Source: Opitutales bacterium (lineage in GTDB: Bacteria > Verrucomicrobiota > Verrucomicrobiia > Opitutales > JABSRG01). From it: a stretch of 64,000 nucleotides of DNA. The stretch covers positions 124,001 to 188,000 of the forward strand of contig JANQKZ010000019.1 in the NCBI GenBank assembly GCA_028280845.1, written 5' to 3'. Position numbers and translations under genes: made by a program. Shown piece after piece: positions 9,107-20,865 of this stretch. Numbering within the stretch: position 1 is the stretch's first letter; each line of letters opens with the position of its first letter. The notes below the pieces were generated by a model that saw nothing but the letters and a program-made list of their open reading frames with translations, was not told the DNA's origin and searched no databases.

Positions 9107-11479
9107 TCAAAAAGGTCCCAGCTGGTTATCTCCTGATTTCAGCGCGATCTTATGATCCTTGTATTCAAATATTCCTGACAATCCTTCCGGCAGGGTAATG
9201 ACCGCGGTCAGCTTTTCTCCTTGCTGTTTATAGTCCACTTCAATCCGGCCCTGAGGATGCGGCATAGAAGCCTGAACTGACTTCAGATCGCCCAAATGCG
9301 GTTCGATCCGAACCGTATTGAAGCCGATATCGCCAGGTTGAATCCCACAGGTGTAAGCCAGCAGGTAGTAGGACGGGTGAGCAGCCCAGGCATGGCAATC
9401 CGATCGGTCATGGGACATGAAGCCGCTCTCACCAGCGGTAGTGAAACCTTTGTCGAGAAAAGTTTCCCAGAATCCCAGATGATCGAGGAAACGCTCTTCC
9501 ATATCGAGTTTGCCCATGGCCTTGAAGAGATAAAAGGTGAAATAGGAGCTGGCATACTCAGCGAAGATATCGGAGGAGAGCACCTTCTCCATCAGGGCGG
9601 GCTGATCAGCCGGTGGAGCGGTATCGGTTAAAATAGCAAAGAGCTGCGTATGCTGAGAGTATTGGTCTCGCCCGGGATAATCCCGAAAGAGCTCAAGCTC
9701 GGGGTTCCAGCACTGGTCGATGACGCCTTGTTGAATGATGGCAGCTACTCCTTGCCAATGGGCGGCTTTTTCATACTCGCCCATAGCAATGTAGAGCTCT
9801 GAGGTCGTTTGGAGGGCGTGCAGGTAAAAGAGGGACAATAAGGCGGAATGACGGATAGCCCGGCCTTCCCGACGCGGGATTGATCCCCGGGTTATGCTCC
9901 AGTCGAGGAAGTTTTTCACCCCGCCGTTGCCTTCCTGCCAGCCCAGGTTGGGGATGGGTCCCAGGATACCCCTGCTTTCATCGATGTGTTGCTCGTAATA
10001 CTCCAGGACGCGTTCGGTCGGGCTCACGAATTGCTCTACCCAATCCAGATCTCCCCGCAATTTCCAATAGTCGTTCAAAGTCTGAATCCAAGCGAGGGAC
10101 CAGGACCCCATAGTGAGATCCCAGTCAGCTGGATAAGCCGAATCAAACAACCCGGTCTGGTTGTCCGCGGACTGCGGATAGAGCCGCATGACTTCCCGGA
10201 ACAGGCGATCATCAGTAGAATTGTAAACCGAGTTGCTCGCGATAGGCCGGTTGTCTCCGCCGTAACTGAGCTGCTCATAGTATGGCGTATCATAATACGT
10301 CTCACCCGAACACATGGCCAGGGTCCGTAGACAGATCTCAAATATCCGGTTCAGGGTCGGGTCGTTTGAGGCAAAAGTCGCCATATCAGGATATGGGTAG
10401 CCGGAGTACTCCGTTTCGTGGGAGAGCACCTCCAGGGCCTCATCGCCGGTCGACACCTGCAGCTGCACATAGCGGAAACAGCGCTTCCACAGCGGACGGA
10501 ATGTCCGCTGCGGACCATCCGGCTTAAAGACATCCCACACGCCATACATGGTCAGGCCCTCCACCTGGTTCCGGTGGCCTTTGAGGTTCACTTCCTCATA
10601 GAGGGCTTCCGCATAATTGACTTGAATACGGCTGCCCGCCCCCCCCTTCACGACGAGATCCGGATATCCCATAGTTAACAGGCCATAATCCAGAATAAGA
10701 GTCGCTGCAGTCCTGGGAGGAATGGTCCAGGTGGACTTCCCTTCGAGAAAACGTTTAGGGGCTGGCGTCCCGATTACCTTGCGTACCGCTGCGGGTTTAA
10801 CCAAACGGTCATCCATAAACGCGATATTGCGAGGTACCAGATTCCATGGAGGGCTGCCTTCGAACCGTAACACCTCTGCTGCCTTCCAAAGGGAATCATC
10901 AAAACTCGGCTTTTCCCACCCCCAAGGGTATTTGGCGCCATCGACCCGGTCTCCGGGACCACAGGCATAATACCCGTAGAACCAGCGATCATCGAAGAGC
11001 ATTTCCTGGTAGGTCACCGGCGTGTAGGCCGGGTTTTGATAAGTGAGCCAGGATTCATCCGAATTGAGATCCGAATAACCCGGATCGACTGCCCGTAGCA
11101 TGAAAGCCGTCTGGACCGACTGCATGGACATGGGCTTGTCCTTGCCATGATTGAACACCAGGGCGGCGATCAGGTTACCGCCCGGTTTAAGATAGGGAGC
11201 CAGGTCCACCTCGTCATATTTATAGGTCTGGAGATCCCCTTTTGCCGGGCCATAGCAAACTGGAACGCCATTGACGAAAAACTGGTAGCGCAGGTCAGCC
11301 GATACATCCACCATCAACTCTTCCGGGACCTGCCGCAGCTCAAAAGCTTTGCGGAAATGGTAGACCCCGTAGTGCTTCACACTGGCCGTAGGATAGGTGA
11401 TCCAAGGCTCAACCGGGTCCTGAGCCCGGGACAAGGAAAGGGAACTAAGTAGAATAAGAAGGGAGCTAAGGATTCGCAT
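9107..11479 (-). CDS. Exported alpha-L-rhamnosidase, GH78-type
   Basis: A 790-residue enzyme predicted to cleave terminal alpha-L-rhamnose from glycans. Residues 1-19 are a signal peptide ending SLSRA. The N-terminal region (about 30-240) has beta-sandwich domains including a jelly-roll of the kind found in GH78 (YQFFVNGVPVCYGPAKGDLQTYKYDE). The (alpha/alpha)6 catalytic domain follows, with the GH78 active-site segment YYDTPYYEQLSYGGD at 395-409. Glu402 is the expected general acid and Asp409 closes the motif. The C-terminal beta domain ends with the typical FNTVRIEPHLGDL. It lies 23 bp after a secreted sulfatase read in the same direction, so the two probably act together on a sulfated rhamnose polymer. 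Confidence 0.9.
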   Translation of the reverse strand: MRILSSLLILLSSLSLSRAQDPVEPWITYPTASVKHYGVYHFRKAFELRQVPEELMVDVSADLRYQFFVNGVPVCYGPAKGDLQTYKYDEVDLAPYLKPGGNLIAALVFNHGKDKPMSMQSVQTAFMLRAVDPGYSDLNSDESWLTYQNPAYTPVTYQEMLFDDRWFYGYYACGPGDRVDGAKYPWGWEKPSFDDSLWKAAEVLRFEGSPPWNLVPRNIAFMDDRLVKPAAVRKVIGTPAPKRFLEGKSTWTIPPRTAATLILDYGLLTMGYPDLVVKGGAGSRIQVNYAEALYEEVNLKGHRNQVEGLTMYGVWDVFKPDGPQRTFRPLWKRCFRYVQLQVSTGDEALEVLSHETEYSGYPYPDMATFASNDPTLNRIFEICLRTLAMCSGETYYDTPYYEQLSYGGDNRPIASNSVYNSTDDRLFREVMRLYPQSADNQTGLFDSAYPADWDLTMGSWSLAWIQTLNDYWKLRGDLDWVEQFVSPTERVLEYYEQHIDESRGILGPIPNLGWQEGNGGVKNFLDWSITRGSIPRREGRAIRHSALLSLFYLHALQTTSELYIAMGEYEKAAHWQGVAAIIQQGVIDQCWNPELELFRDYPGRDQYSQHTQLFAILTDTAPPADQPALMEKVLSSDIFAEYASSYFTFYLFKAMGKLDMEERFLDHLGFWETFLDKGFTTAGESGFMSHDRSDCHAWAAHPSYYLLAYTCGIQPGDIGFNTVRIEPHLGDLKSVQASMPHPQGRIEVDYKQQGEKLTAVITLPEGLSGIFEYKDHKIALKSGDNQLGPF

Positions 11480-11502
11480 AATACAAAGAGGTGAGGTTCA
11501 GG

Positions 11503-12954
11503 TCAGGGTTCCCAACGGGGAATGCGGCTTCCGCCCAGGGCTTCCAACTCCTGGGTCAAACGGGTGTCGAGCTGCTCCACTGTCGGGTAAAGTTCAGGCA
11601 GTTGCTGGTTCACAAATTTGAGGATCGTCCCATAACCCCAGCCGTAGTCCACTGCCCCAATCAAATTACGAGTCTGATCAGGGTCTTGTCGCATATCATA
11701 CAGCTCCCACTTATCCCATATGCCGTGATAGGTCATATAGCTGTAGGCTTTGGTACGCAGGCCAAAGATGGTCGGTGTCTGCACCGCATTGGGATCGACA
11801 AAATACTCATAGACAAAGGCATCCCGCCACCCAATGCGTTTCCCCTGCAGCAGCGGAAGAAAGGACGCTCCATGCATGGTGTCCGGAGCCTCCAACCCGG
11901 CAATATCCAGGATGGTCGGTCCGAGATCCACGGTCAGCACGAATTCTGAAAGCCGTCTGGGCTCTTTCAATTGGGCCGGCCAATGCACAAAGGCAGGCAC
12001 GCGGATGCTCTCCTCATACATCACCCGCTTATCGATTAGCCCTTGTTCCCCCATCATGTACCCATTATCGCTATAGTAGATGATGACCGTGTCCTCAAGC
12101 TGCCCCAGTTCCTCCAAGACGTCGACGACCCGGCCCACACTCTCATCCACCCCGAGCATGCATTCACTGTAGAGCTGGAAGAAGCGTTCAAAGCTTCCGT
12201 AGTCCTGGATGCGAAAATCCCGTTCCGCCCCATGCCAGCTGGCACGCTGGCGAATCAACCATTCAGGCTTTCCCTCATAATTCTCCTCTCTCGCCCAATA
12301 GGTGTCCGGACGTGGAATTAAGAGATCCTTGTAAAAGCCTTCGTGGCGGGGGGCGGGGGTAAAATCCTCATGAATCGACTTGTGCGATAAATACAAACAA
12401 TAGGGTTGATTGGCATCCGCCTGCTCTTGGATAAAGGCCACAGCCAAGTCCGTCAGAATATCGGGAGTGTAGCCTTCGAAGGGAACCCGCTCGCCATCCA
12501 GGTTCATCACCGGGTCCATGTAGGGGCCTTGTCCCTTGAAGGACGCCCACGTGTCAAACCCCGGACGTGGCATATCGTTTGAGCCCCCCATATGCCATTT
12601 GCCCACGAAGGCCGTGGTATAGCCGCCCTCCTGCAATACCTGTGGGAAGGTGGGCGTATCCGCGGGCAACGGCGTATCATTATCGATCACCCGATGCGTA
12701 TGGGCATACTGGCCGGTCAGGATCGAAGCCCGACTCGGTGAACAGAGCGATGTCGTCACATAAGCCTCGTCCAGATAAATGCTATTTGCGGCCAGGCGAT
12801 CAATATTTGGTGTCTCGATCCAGGGATGATCCAGAAAACTTAGAAAGTCATAGCGCTGGTCATCGATTAGAATGAATATGATATTCGGTCGAGATTCAGC
12901 CCAACCAGTAGCAGACAGCAGAAGAAAGAGGAAAGGGAACAGAAAGCGGGGCAT
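11503..12954 (-). CDS. Exported S1-family sulfatase (Cys-type)
   Basis: A 483-residue arylsulfatase-type enzyme that hydrolyses sulfate esters on carbohydrates. A signal peptide (residues 1-19, ending TGWAE) sends it out of the cytoplasm. The metal-binding start of the alkaline-phosphatase fold is at IIFILIDDQRYD (Asp31-Asp32). The maturation motif is Cys71-Ser-Pro-Ser-Arg75; Cys71 would be converted to formylglycine. The distal metal motif reads IIYYSDNGYMMGEQG, with Asn in place of the more common His after Asp. It forms an operon with the GH78 rhamnosidase downstream. No sulfatase-maturing enzyme is encoded in this window. The exact sulfated position attacked cannot be inferred. Confidence 0.93.
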   Translation of the reverse strand: MPRFLFPFLFLLLSATGWAESRPNIIFILIDDQRYDFLSFLDHPWIETPNIDRLAANSIYLDEAYVTTSLCSPSRASILTGQYAHTHRVIDNDTPLPADTPTFPQVLQEGGYTTAFVGKWHMGGSNDMPRPGFDTWASFKGQGPYMDPVMNLDGERVPFEGYTPDILTDLAVAFIQEQADANQPYCLYLSHKSIHEDFTPAPRHEGFYKDLLIPRPDTYWAREENYEGKPEWLIRQRASWHGAERDFRIQDYGSFERFFQLYSECMLGVDESVGRVVDVLEELGQLEDTVIIYYSDNGYMMGEQGLIDKRVMYEESIRVPAFVHWPAQLKEPRRLSEFVLTVDLGPTILDIAGLEAPDTMHGASFLPLLQGKRIGWRDAFVYEYFVDPNAVQTPTIFGLRTKAYSYMTYHGIWDKWELYDMRQDPDQTRNLIGAVDYGWGYGTILKFVNQQLPELYPTVEQLDTRLTQELEALGGSRIPRWEP

Positions 12955-13077
12955 CCCTTACTGATAGCGGTATTCATCGAATACCCCCAAACTTTAAAAG
13001 TGAATGTTGATTCACGGGATTCTAAAATCTCTTGGCGAGCTTCGCCCTCTTCTATAATGATAATTCCCTTTACCCCC

Positions 13078-14178
13078 ATGCGACTCCTTCTGTTTCTCCT
13101 CCTTCCCCTCACCCTCATGGCCGACATCAAGCCTGAAACCCTTCCTCTGGGAGCCTCCGCCCCGGACTTTACCCTCCCCGGCGTGGATGGAAAACAATGG
13201 TCCCTGAGCGATTTTTCAGGAGCCAGGGCGCTCGTCATCATCTTCACCTGCAACCACTGCCCAACCGCCCAGTACTATGAGGAACGCCTCAAGCAGCTAA
13301 CTGCGGACTACAAAGATCGAGGAGTTAAAGTCGTCGCCATCAGCCCCAATGATCCTGAGGCGGTTCGCCTGGATGAACTGGGCTGGGCCGACATGGGAGA
13401 CACTTTTGAAGAAATGAAGATTCGGGCCCGTGATCATGCGTTTAACTTCCCCTATCTTTATGCCGGCGATCACGAAGCCCTATCCCTCGAATACGGGCCT
13501 GTGGCCACCCCCCATGCCTTTGTCTTTGATAACACCTTTAAACTTCAATACGTGGGAGCCATTGATGACTCCGAGCGAATTCAGCACGTGAAGCGACAGT
13601 TCCTCCGGGATGCGCTCGATGCGGTCCTTGCGGGCGAAACCCCTTCCATCCAACAGACCAAAGCGGTGGGCTGCTCAGTCAAGTGGTCGGACAAACGCGA
13701 AAACAACCAAGCCTTCCTCGCCAGGCTCGCCACCGAACCCGTCAGTCTCAAGCCCATCGATGCGGAAGGGCTGACCATCCTGCGAAAAAACGACTCCGGC
13801 AAATTCAGGCTCGTAAACTTCTGGGCCACCTGGTGCGCCCCCTGTGTGGCCGAATTCCCTGAGTTGGTTACGACCAACCGCATGTACCGGCATAGGGATT
13901 TTGAGATGGTCACGGTTTCCATGAATCACCCGGAGGAGCAAGCCCGCGTCCTTGAATTCCTCCAGGAAAAAGAGGCATCAAACCGCAACCTGATTTTTGG
14001 AGACTCATTCCGTGACCCGTTGATCAATGCCTTTAACGCCGAGTGGCAAGGCGTAGCCCCGTACACAGTCTTAATCAATCCCGAGGGAGAAATCGTCTAC
14101 GAAGAGGTCGGACGTATAGATCCGCTCGAGCTGAGAAGGACCATTCTGCGAGAATTAAACACCCGGAAACCCTGGTAA
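13078..14178 (+). CDS. Exported double-thioredoxin-fold protein (peroxiredoxin-like plus TlpA-like)
   Basis: A 366-residue periplasmic redox protein. The start at 13078 gives a short signal peptide (MRLLLFLLLPLTLMA); the open frame from 13000 adds 26 uncharged or polar residues before it and is less likely. Domain 1 (about 17-190) is an AhpC/TSA-like fold with a Cys58-x-x-Cys61 pair (FTCNHCPTA). Domain 2 (about 230-360) is TlpA-like with the classic WCAPC (Cys253, Cys256) and FWATW context. Two different redox folds in one chain suggest disulfide handling or peroxide defence in the periplasm. The convergent MIP channel and the nearby KatG gene fit a stress theme, though no operon links them. 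Confidence 0.85.
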   Translation: MRLLLFLLLPLTLMADIKPETLPLGASAPDFTLPGVDGKQWSLSDFSGARALVIIFTCNHCPTAQYYEERLKQLTADYKDRGVKVVAISPNDPEAVRLDELGWADMGDTFEEMKIRARDHAFNFPYLYAGDHEALSLEYGPVATPHAFVFDNTFKLQYVGAIDDSERIQHVKRQFLRDALDAVLAGETPSIQQTKAVGCSVKWSDKRENNQAFLARLATEPVSLKPIDAEGLTILRKNDSGKFRLVNFWATWCAPCVAEFPELVTTNRMYRHRDFEMVTVSMNHPEEQARVLEFLQEKEASNRNLIFGDSFRDPLINAFNAEWQGVAPYTVLINPEGEIVYEEVGRIDPLELRRTILRELNTRKPW

Positions 14179-14361
14179 AGCATTCCCTGCAGGGTACCCA
14201 TCTCCCTTGAGATTTTATTTGAGCTCTGCCACCGGCAACCCGGGGCTGCAAGAGCAGGGAACAAAGAAGAATCAGGGGATGGGCCTCACCGCTTCGAGTC
14301 GCGTAATGCAGGGTGCCCCCAATTATACACGGGGCAAACGCCTGCCCGAAAATCTCTGAAC

Positions 14362-14991
14362 TCACCCATCCGGGTTCATTATTTTAAACAGAAAGACCCC
14401 CACGAAGGCTGCAACAGCTTGCGAGGTCAAATGGACCCAGATTTGCGAAACATGAAGGAATTTCATCCCTACCATGCTGATCGCAACTGCTGGATTAAAA
14501 GCAGCCCCGGAGATTACCCCAAACAGGAACGCTCCCCCCATCACGGTGAGGCCAATCGCTACCCCATAATAGCCGTTTCCAGCTGTCCGCTTGGACACTG
14601 CCACATTCAGGATGACTGTGACCAGCATCAAGGTGCCCACCAGCTCAGCCAGAAATGCCTGGGGGATCCGGCCAGATACATCCATTTGGACAGCTTCCGG
14701 CAGGGGAAACAATATGGCCAATACGCCAAGAGCAACCCAAGCTCCCAACAACTGGGATATTATATAAATGATCGTGTCCCGGGAGGAACACTTCTTTAAC
14801 AACCAGAAGGCTAAACTCACGGCCGGATTGTAATGGGCCCGGGAAATAGGCCCTCCCATGTAAACCAGGGCAATCAGGGTTCCTCCTACCACAATTGGGC
14901 CGAGGTCCGCCGAATAACTTCCAACCACGGTAGAACCAACTGCCAGGAAGAGGAATAAGGTTCCCAGAAATTCTGTTATATATTTATTCAT
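14362..14991 (-). CDS. MIP-family channel (aquaporin-like)
   Basis: A 209-residue inner-membrane channel with six TM helices. I use the ATG at 14991 because MNKYITEFLGTLFLFLAVG is the normal family N-terminus; the frame to 15048 adds 19 unrelated residues. Both pore motifs are present: Asn55-Pro-Ala57 (HYNPAVSLAFW) and Asn166-Pro-Ala168 (AAFNPAVAISM). In orthodox aquaporins the second NPA is followed by Arg, which forms the selectivity filter; here it is Val169. That makes a plain water channel less certain and permits larger or different neutral solutes. The gene is divergent from katG, sharing a 200-bp promoter region. Confidence 0.87.
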   Translation of the reverse strand: MNKYITEFLGTLFLFLAVGSTVVGSYSADLGPIVVGGTLIALVYMGGPISRAHYNPAVSLAFWLLKKCSSRDTIIYIISQLLGAWVALGVLAILFPLPEAVQMDVSGRIPQAFLAELVGTLMLVTVILNVAVSKRTAGNGYYGVAIGLTVMGGAFLFGVISGAAFNPAVAISMVGMKFLHVSQIWVHLTSQAVAAFVGVFLFKIMNPDG

Positions 14992-15061
14992 CGCGTAAGC
15001 CCTGAATGGCCACCACCTGGCTTGGGAGAGATTCGGCGTGAGAAGCACTTACCTACAAGAC

Positions 15062-15080
15062 GTAATTATTACCCGTAATA
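15062..15080. promoter_or_regulatory. Candidate Fur/PerR-type operator between the MIP channel and katG
   Basis: Three alternating half-sites stand close together: GTAAT (62-66), ATTAC (68-72) and GTAAT (75-79) after position 15000. TATTAC and GTAATA at 15067-15080 form a palindrome around a CC centre. A further GTAATTAC palindrome lies at 15158-15165, about 26 bp before the katG start. Overlapping inverted half-sites are the hallmark of Fur-family binding sites, and PerR commonly controls katG. The assignment rests on pattern and position only. Confidence 0.4.
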
Positions 15081-15142
15081 GCGATCCTGATATGAGCTAT
15101 TTCAGTTGCAAGCGGGAACCTCCACAAAAAAACTCCTATTAA

Positions 15143-17428
<2,286 letters not shown>

Positions 17429-17521
17429 CTGAAGCGGCAAGCTCCTGTCTGAGATCAGAAAGCATTACCTGGTAGCAACAGAAGCCCGCCCAAACGGATT
17501 GGCCTGACTCACCCTTCCCCT

Positions 17522-18472
17522 CTACTGGTTTAGCCGCATCTGGCGCCGGTAGCGGGCGGGGGATATCCCGCGGTTTCTGCTGAATGCCCTGGAAAGGGTG
17601 GCCGCATCTGAGTAACCCGTACGTTCCGCAATCTGCTCCATGCCCAGTTCGGTATAGGCCAACAATTCTGAAGCCAGCCTTAATCGCAGGTAATAGAGAC
17701 GCTTTATCGGGCTCAGGCCATAGGCGAGATGACAAAGGCGGCGAAGATGCTCTTCACTGACCCGAGCGATGCTGGCCAGAGACTCGCAGGTCCAATCCCG
17801 GGAAATGTCCGCTTCCACGGCAATCCACAGTCGCCGGAGCCGTGGGTCGAGTTCGTTACCGGCCAATGCCCTCCGGGTATAGGTGATCACCAGCTGTACC
17901 CAGGATTCCATGGTCAATTCATCCTTCAAATGAATCGTTTCATTATAAAGACCCAGCAGGGGGAAGGATAAGAGATTGGGATCCACGGAAATGATATACG
18001 GCTGATCCCTTCTCATATAGGACCGAATACTTTCCGGCCCATCTCCTTCAAAAATAACCCATGAGAACTCCATTTCCTTTCCGGGAGAAGCAAAGTAAGC
18101 GTGTTGTTTTTTCCGGGGAGTGATGTACGCCATCCCGGGGCTTAAGGTGACCCAGCGGTCATCAATCAGCGCTACGGCCTCCCCAGAGCAACAGACGAGC
18201 ATCTGGGTCGTTACCGGATTTTTTCGAATGAACAGATTCCCTCTTCGAGTGACGGTATGCCCTCCCATAATGATTCCATATTTTTCCAAAAGAATGGGAA
18301 AATCCAAATGGCTGGTAATTCTAGCCCAGGTATCGGGACCCACATCGTGGGTTTCGGCTAAATTACCGGGACTTGGATAGGGACTGGCTCCTAGCCAAAC
18401 ATCCATGAACAGATTATCTCTTTGATGGGTTTCATCGTAAAAATAAGGCCTGAAGCCTTTCAATAAGAGCAT
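17522..18472 (-). CDS. AraC-family transcriptional regulator
   Basis: A 316-residue activator-type regulator. The N-terminal half (about 30-170) looks like an AraC cupin sensor (GGHTVTRRGNLFIRK, then LIDDRWVTLSPGMAYITPRKKQHAYF). The C-terminal 100 residues hold the double helix-turn-helix: CESLASIARVSEEHLRRLCH and the consensus MEQIAERTGYSDAATLSRAFSRNRGISPARYR. It is divergent from the glucuronidase-like gene at 18713, its probable target. A decayed copy of its first 60 codons lies at 22.7 kb in front of the TonB receptor, so this regulator region has been duplicated. Confidence 0.92.
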   Translation of the reverse strand: MLLLKGFRPYFYDETHQRDNLFMDVWLGASPYPSPGNLAETHDVGPDTWARITSHLDFPILLEKYGIIMGGHTVTRRGNLFIRKNPVTTQMLVCCSGEAVALIDDRWVTLSPGMAYITPRKKQHAYFASPGKEMEFSWVIFEGDGPESIRSYMRRDQPYIISVDPNLLSFPLLGLYNETIHLKDELTMESWVQLVITYTRRALAGNELDPRLRRLWIAVEADISRDWTCESLASIARVSEEHLRRLCHLAYGLSPIKRLYYLRLRLASELLAYTELGMEQIAERTGYSDAATLSRAFSRNRGISPARYRRQMRLNQ

Positions 18473-18559
18473 TCAAAGCACTGGGGTCATACAGTCTCAA
18501 GATTTCTCCCGCATTCCGGAAAAGTTAAACTAAAGACCGCCCCTAAATAAACATATAAT

Positions 18560-18697
18560 AATGTGGACTTTGGCAAAGAGTATGGGCGCATGACCAGGTT
18601 GGGCAGCGACTCCCATGCCCCCATGCGTTACGGGCCTGGAATCCTGTGCTTTACCCTCGATGAATATCACTGCGTTGTCGTGGACGAAGATATCTAA
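18560..18697 (+). pseudogene. Short coding-like remnant, family not recognised
   Basis: The frame from the ATG at 18590 reads 35 residues (MTRLGSDSHAPMRYGPG, then a hydrophobic LCFTLDEYHCVVVDEDI end) and stops at 18697, 15 bp before the next gene. It looks like the C-terminus of a larger protein whose beginning is gone. The stretch 18560-18591 is shared with 22924-22955 (AATGTGG, then TT, GGCAAAGA and GCGCAT in the same order), so it either belongs to the same ancient duplication as the AraC fragment or is a conserved control element. I cannot name the family. Confidence 0.35.
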
Positions 18698-18712
18698 TCC
18701 ATACTCCACACC

Positions 18713-20833
18713 ATGATGAAACACTACATACCACTCCTCCTATCCCTGGTCATGGTTTCCTCGCTGGCATCGCAAAGCTACCAGTTCGACTTTGAGCCGA
18801 AAACCCCAATACAAAAATACGCGGTCAACCGTTTGAAGCAGTCCCTGGCGGCGGTCGATTATCATGGAGCAAATGCCAATGCTACCTATGTAATCTCGGT
18901 CGAGTTCAATGATGCACTCACAGCCGAGGGCTACACCCTGAAAGCTGGAGTGGATTCACTCACCTTGTCAGGGGCGGATGATCGGGGATTGCTCTATGGC
19001 ATGTTGGACGTCGCGGAAAGCATTTCGCACGGAGTCCAGCTTGCGCAGATCACCTCCAAATCGGTCGCCCCGGCCAATGGATTTCGCGCCATCAAATTCA
19101 ACCTTCCCTGGCGTTCCTACCGGTTTGGCCCGGCACTCTCTCAACACATGGAGACCGCGCGCGATCTCGTGTTCTGGGAACGGTTTCTCGATATGATGGC
19201 GACGAACCGATTCAACGCCTTGTCCCTTTGGAATCTACACCCGTTCAGCTACATGATTCGGGCAAAGAACTTTCCGTTTGCCTGCGATCTGAAAACAGAT
19301 GCGGAGTTGGCCGACTGGCAGAACTTTTACCGTGAACTATTCCGCATGGCTCAGGAGCGCGGCATCGACACCTACGTGGTGAATTGGAACATTTTCCTAC
19401 CGGACGGCTTCGTGGAACACTACGGCCTGCCCCGAGACCGCAACGTCCACAAATGGAATGATTCGGTCTCACCCGAGATCGATGCTCTCATTCGTCAATA
19501 TACCCGCGAGAGCGTGACCCAAACCCTGGAGGAGTATCCCAACCTAACCGGCATAGGTCTCAGTTTGGGCGAAGCCATGAACGGTATGGATGAGGTCAAA
19601 CGACAGGAGTGGATCTCCAACACGATGGTGCGGGGCGTGCAGGAGGCGAATCGACCGGCACGCCTCATTCACCGGGTTCCGTTTTCGGGCGGTAATCGGA
19701 ATTTCGGCGACATGGATAAAGACACCGAAGTACTCACCCGGCGCACGCTCGAGAAAATCACCGGCATCGAGGACAAGATCATCGTCGAGGTGAAGTTCAA
19801 CTGGTCGCATGCCCACAGCACGCCCGAGCTGGTAAAAGTCCATGGCGGGTTCTTTTCCGACACGTATTTCAACCCGGAGCCCGACAACTACGAGCTGATG
19901 TGGATGGCGCGCAATGAGGACTTCTTCTTCCTGCGCTGGGGGCAGTCCGACTTCATTCGCGAACACATCCGCCTTAACAAACACTCCTACGTGGGCGGCT
20001 ACTTTGTCGGCTCGGAGATGTATATTCCAGCCCTGGATTATTTTACTAAACCGGAGCGCGAGGTGGATTGGGACTATGCGTTTGAGCGCCAGTGGTTGTT
20101 CTATGAAATGTGGGGCCGCCTGCTCTACGACCCGGCCACGCCGGACGAGGTGTTCGTGCGATCATTCGCCCGGCGCTACGGAGCAGACTACGCACGGTTG
20201 TTCGATGCCTATGCAGTGGCTTCGCGCGTGCCGCTGCTCATCTGTTCCAATTGGGATGTAACTAACGACCGTTCCATCTACGCGGAAATGTTCATGTCCA
20301 ATCGGCGCGAACCCGACCGCCGGGCCAACCTCATCACTGTGCAGAACCTTATCGCGGACCGGCCGCTCGACCCGCAGTTTGTCTCTATCCGGGACTACGT
20401 GGCCGCCGACCTTTCCGGCCTACCCTTCGCCACCGACCGCGTGACGCCCCCGGCTTTGGCGGACGAATTTGAGTCAGTCGGCCATCGGGCATCCAGATTG
20501 ATCGCAGGTCTGGTTCCTGAGAACGACTCCCTTGCCTACGAAATCGGCGATGTGCAGGCCTGGTCTCATCTTTCCCTCTACATGGCCGACAAAATCCGGG
20601 GTGCCACGGCGTTTCATTTTTATGAGCAAACCGGAAAGACTGCCTACCAGCAGCAGGCAATCACCCACCTGACCGCAGCCCGTGATCATTGGCTCGAATT
20701 GGTCGCCATCACCACCGATCTTTACCCGGAAACCTACTGCCAGATTCTGCCCAATGGCTTAGAGGAGAAATGGCATTGGTCGAAATTACTGCCGGTTGTG
20801 CAGGCCGACATCGATTTCGTCGTCGATCAATAA
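18713..20833 (+). CDS. Exported glycoside hydrolase, alpha-glucuronidase-like (GH67/GH20-type fold)
   Basis: A 706-residue exported protein (signal peptide about residues 1-19, ending SSLASQ). Residues 25-125 resemble the small alpha/beta domain that precedes the barrel in GH20 and GH67 enzymes (GYTLKAGVDSLTLSGADDRGLLYGMLDVAE is diagnostic of that domain). A TIM-barrel region follows (MMATNRFNALSLWNLHPFSYM, VVNWNIF, TGIGLSLGEAMNG with a candidate catalytic Glu). This layout fits alpha-glucuronidase-type or hexosaminidase-type hydrolases. Exact activity is not resolved; a uronic-acid substrate is inferred. It is divergent from the AraC regulator and upstream of a secreted sulfatase. Confidence 0.65.
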   Translation: MMKHYIPLLLSLVMVSSLASQSYQFDFEPKTPIQKYAVNRLKQSLAAVDYHGANANATYVISVEFNDALTAEGYTLKAGVDSLTLSGADDRGLLYGMLDVAESISHGVQLAQITSKSVAPANGFRAIKFNLPWRSYRFGPALSQHMETARDLVFWERFLDMMATNRFNALSLWNLHPFSYMIRAKNFPFACDLKTDAELADWQNFYRELFRMAQERGIDTYVVNWNIFLPDGFVEHYGLPRDRNVHKWNDSVSPEIDALIRQYTRESVTQTLEEYPNLTGIGLSLGEAMNGMDEVKRQEWISNTMVRGVQEANRPARLIHRVPFSGGNRNFGDMDKDTEVLTRRTLEKITGIEDKIIVEVKFNWSHAHSTPELVKVHGGFFSDTYFNPEPDNYELMWMARNEDFFFLRWGQSDFIREHIRLNKHSYVGGYFVGSEMYIPALDYFTKPEREVDWDYAFERQWLFYEMWGRLLYDPATPDEVFVRSFARRYGADYARLFDAYAVASRVPLLICSNWDVTNDRSIYAEMFMSNRREPDRRANLITVQNLIADRPLDPQFVSIRDYVAADLSGLPFATDRVTPPALADEFESVGHRASRLIAGLVPENDSLAYEIGDVQAWSHLSLYMADKIRGATAFHFYEQTGKTAYQQQAITHLTAARDHWLELVAITTDLYPETYCQILPNGLEEKWHWSKLLPVVQADIDFVVDQ

Positions 20834-20865
20834 ACTGACCTTTTTCCATGTGAATTCCTCAGGCC

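Noticed and set aside
15078-15100. ATAG and CTAT motifs that could suggest an OxyR site before katG
   Set aside because: Their spacing (15 bases) does not fit the ATAG-N7-CTAT pattern of OxyR.
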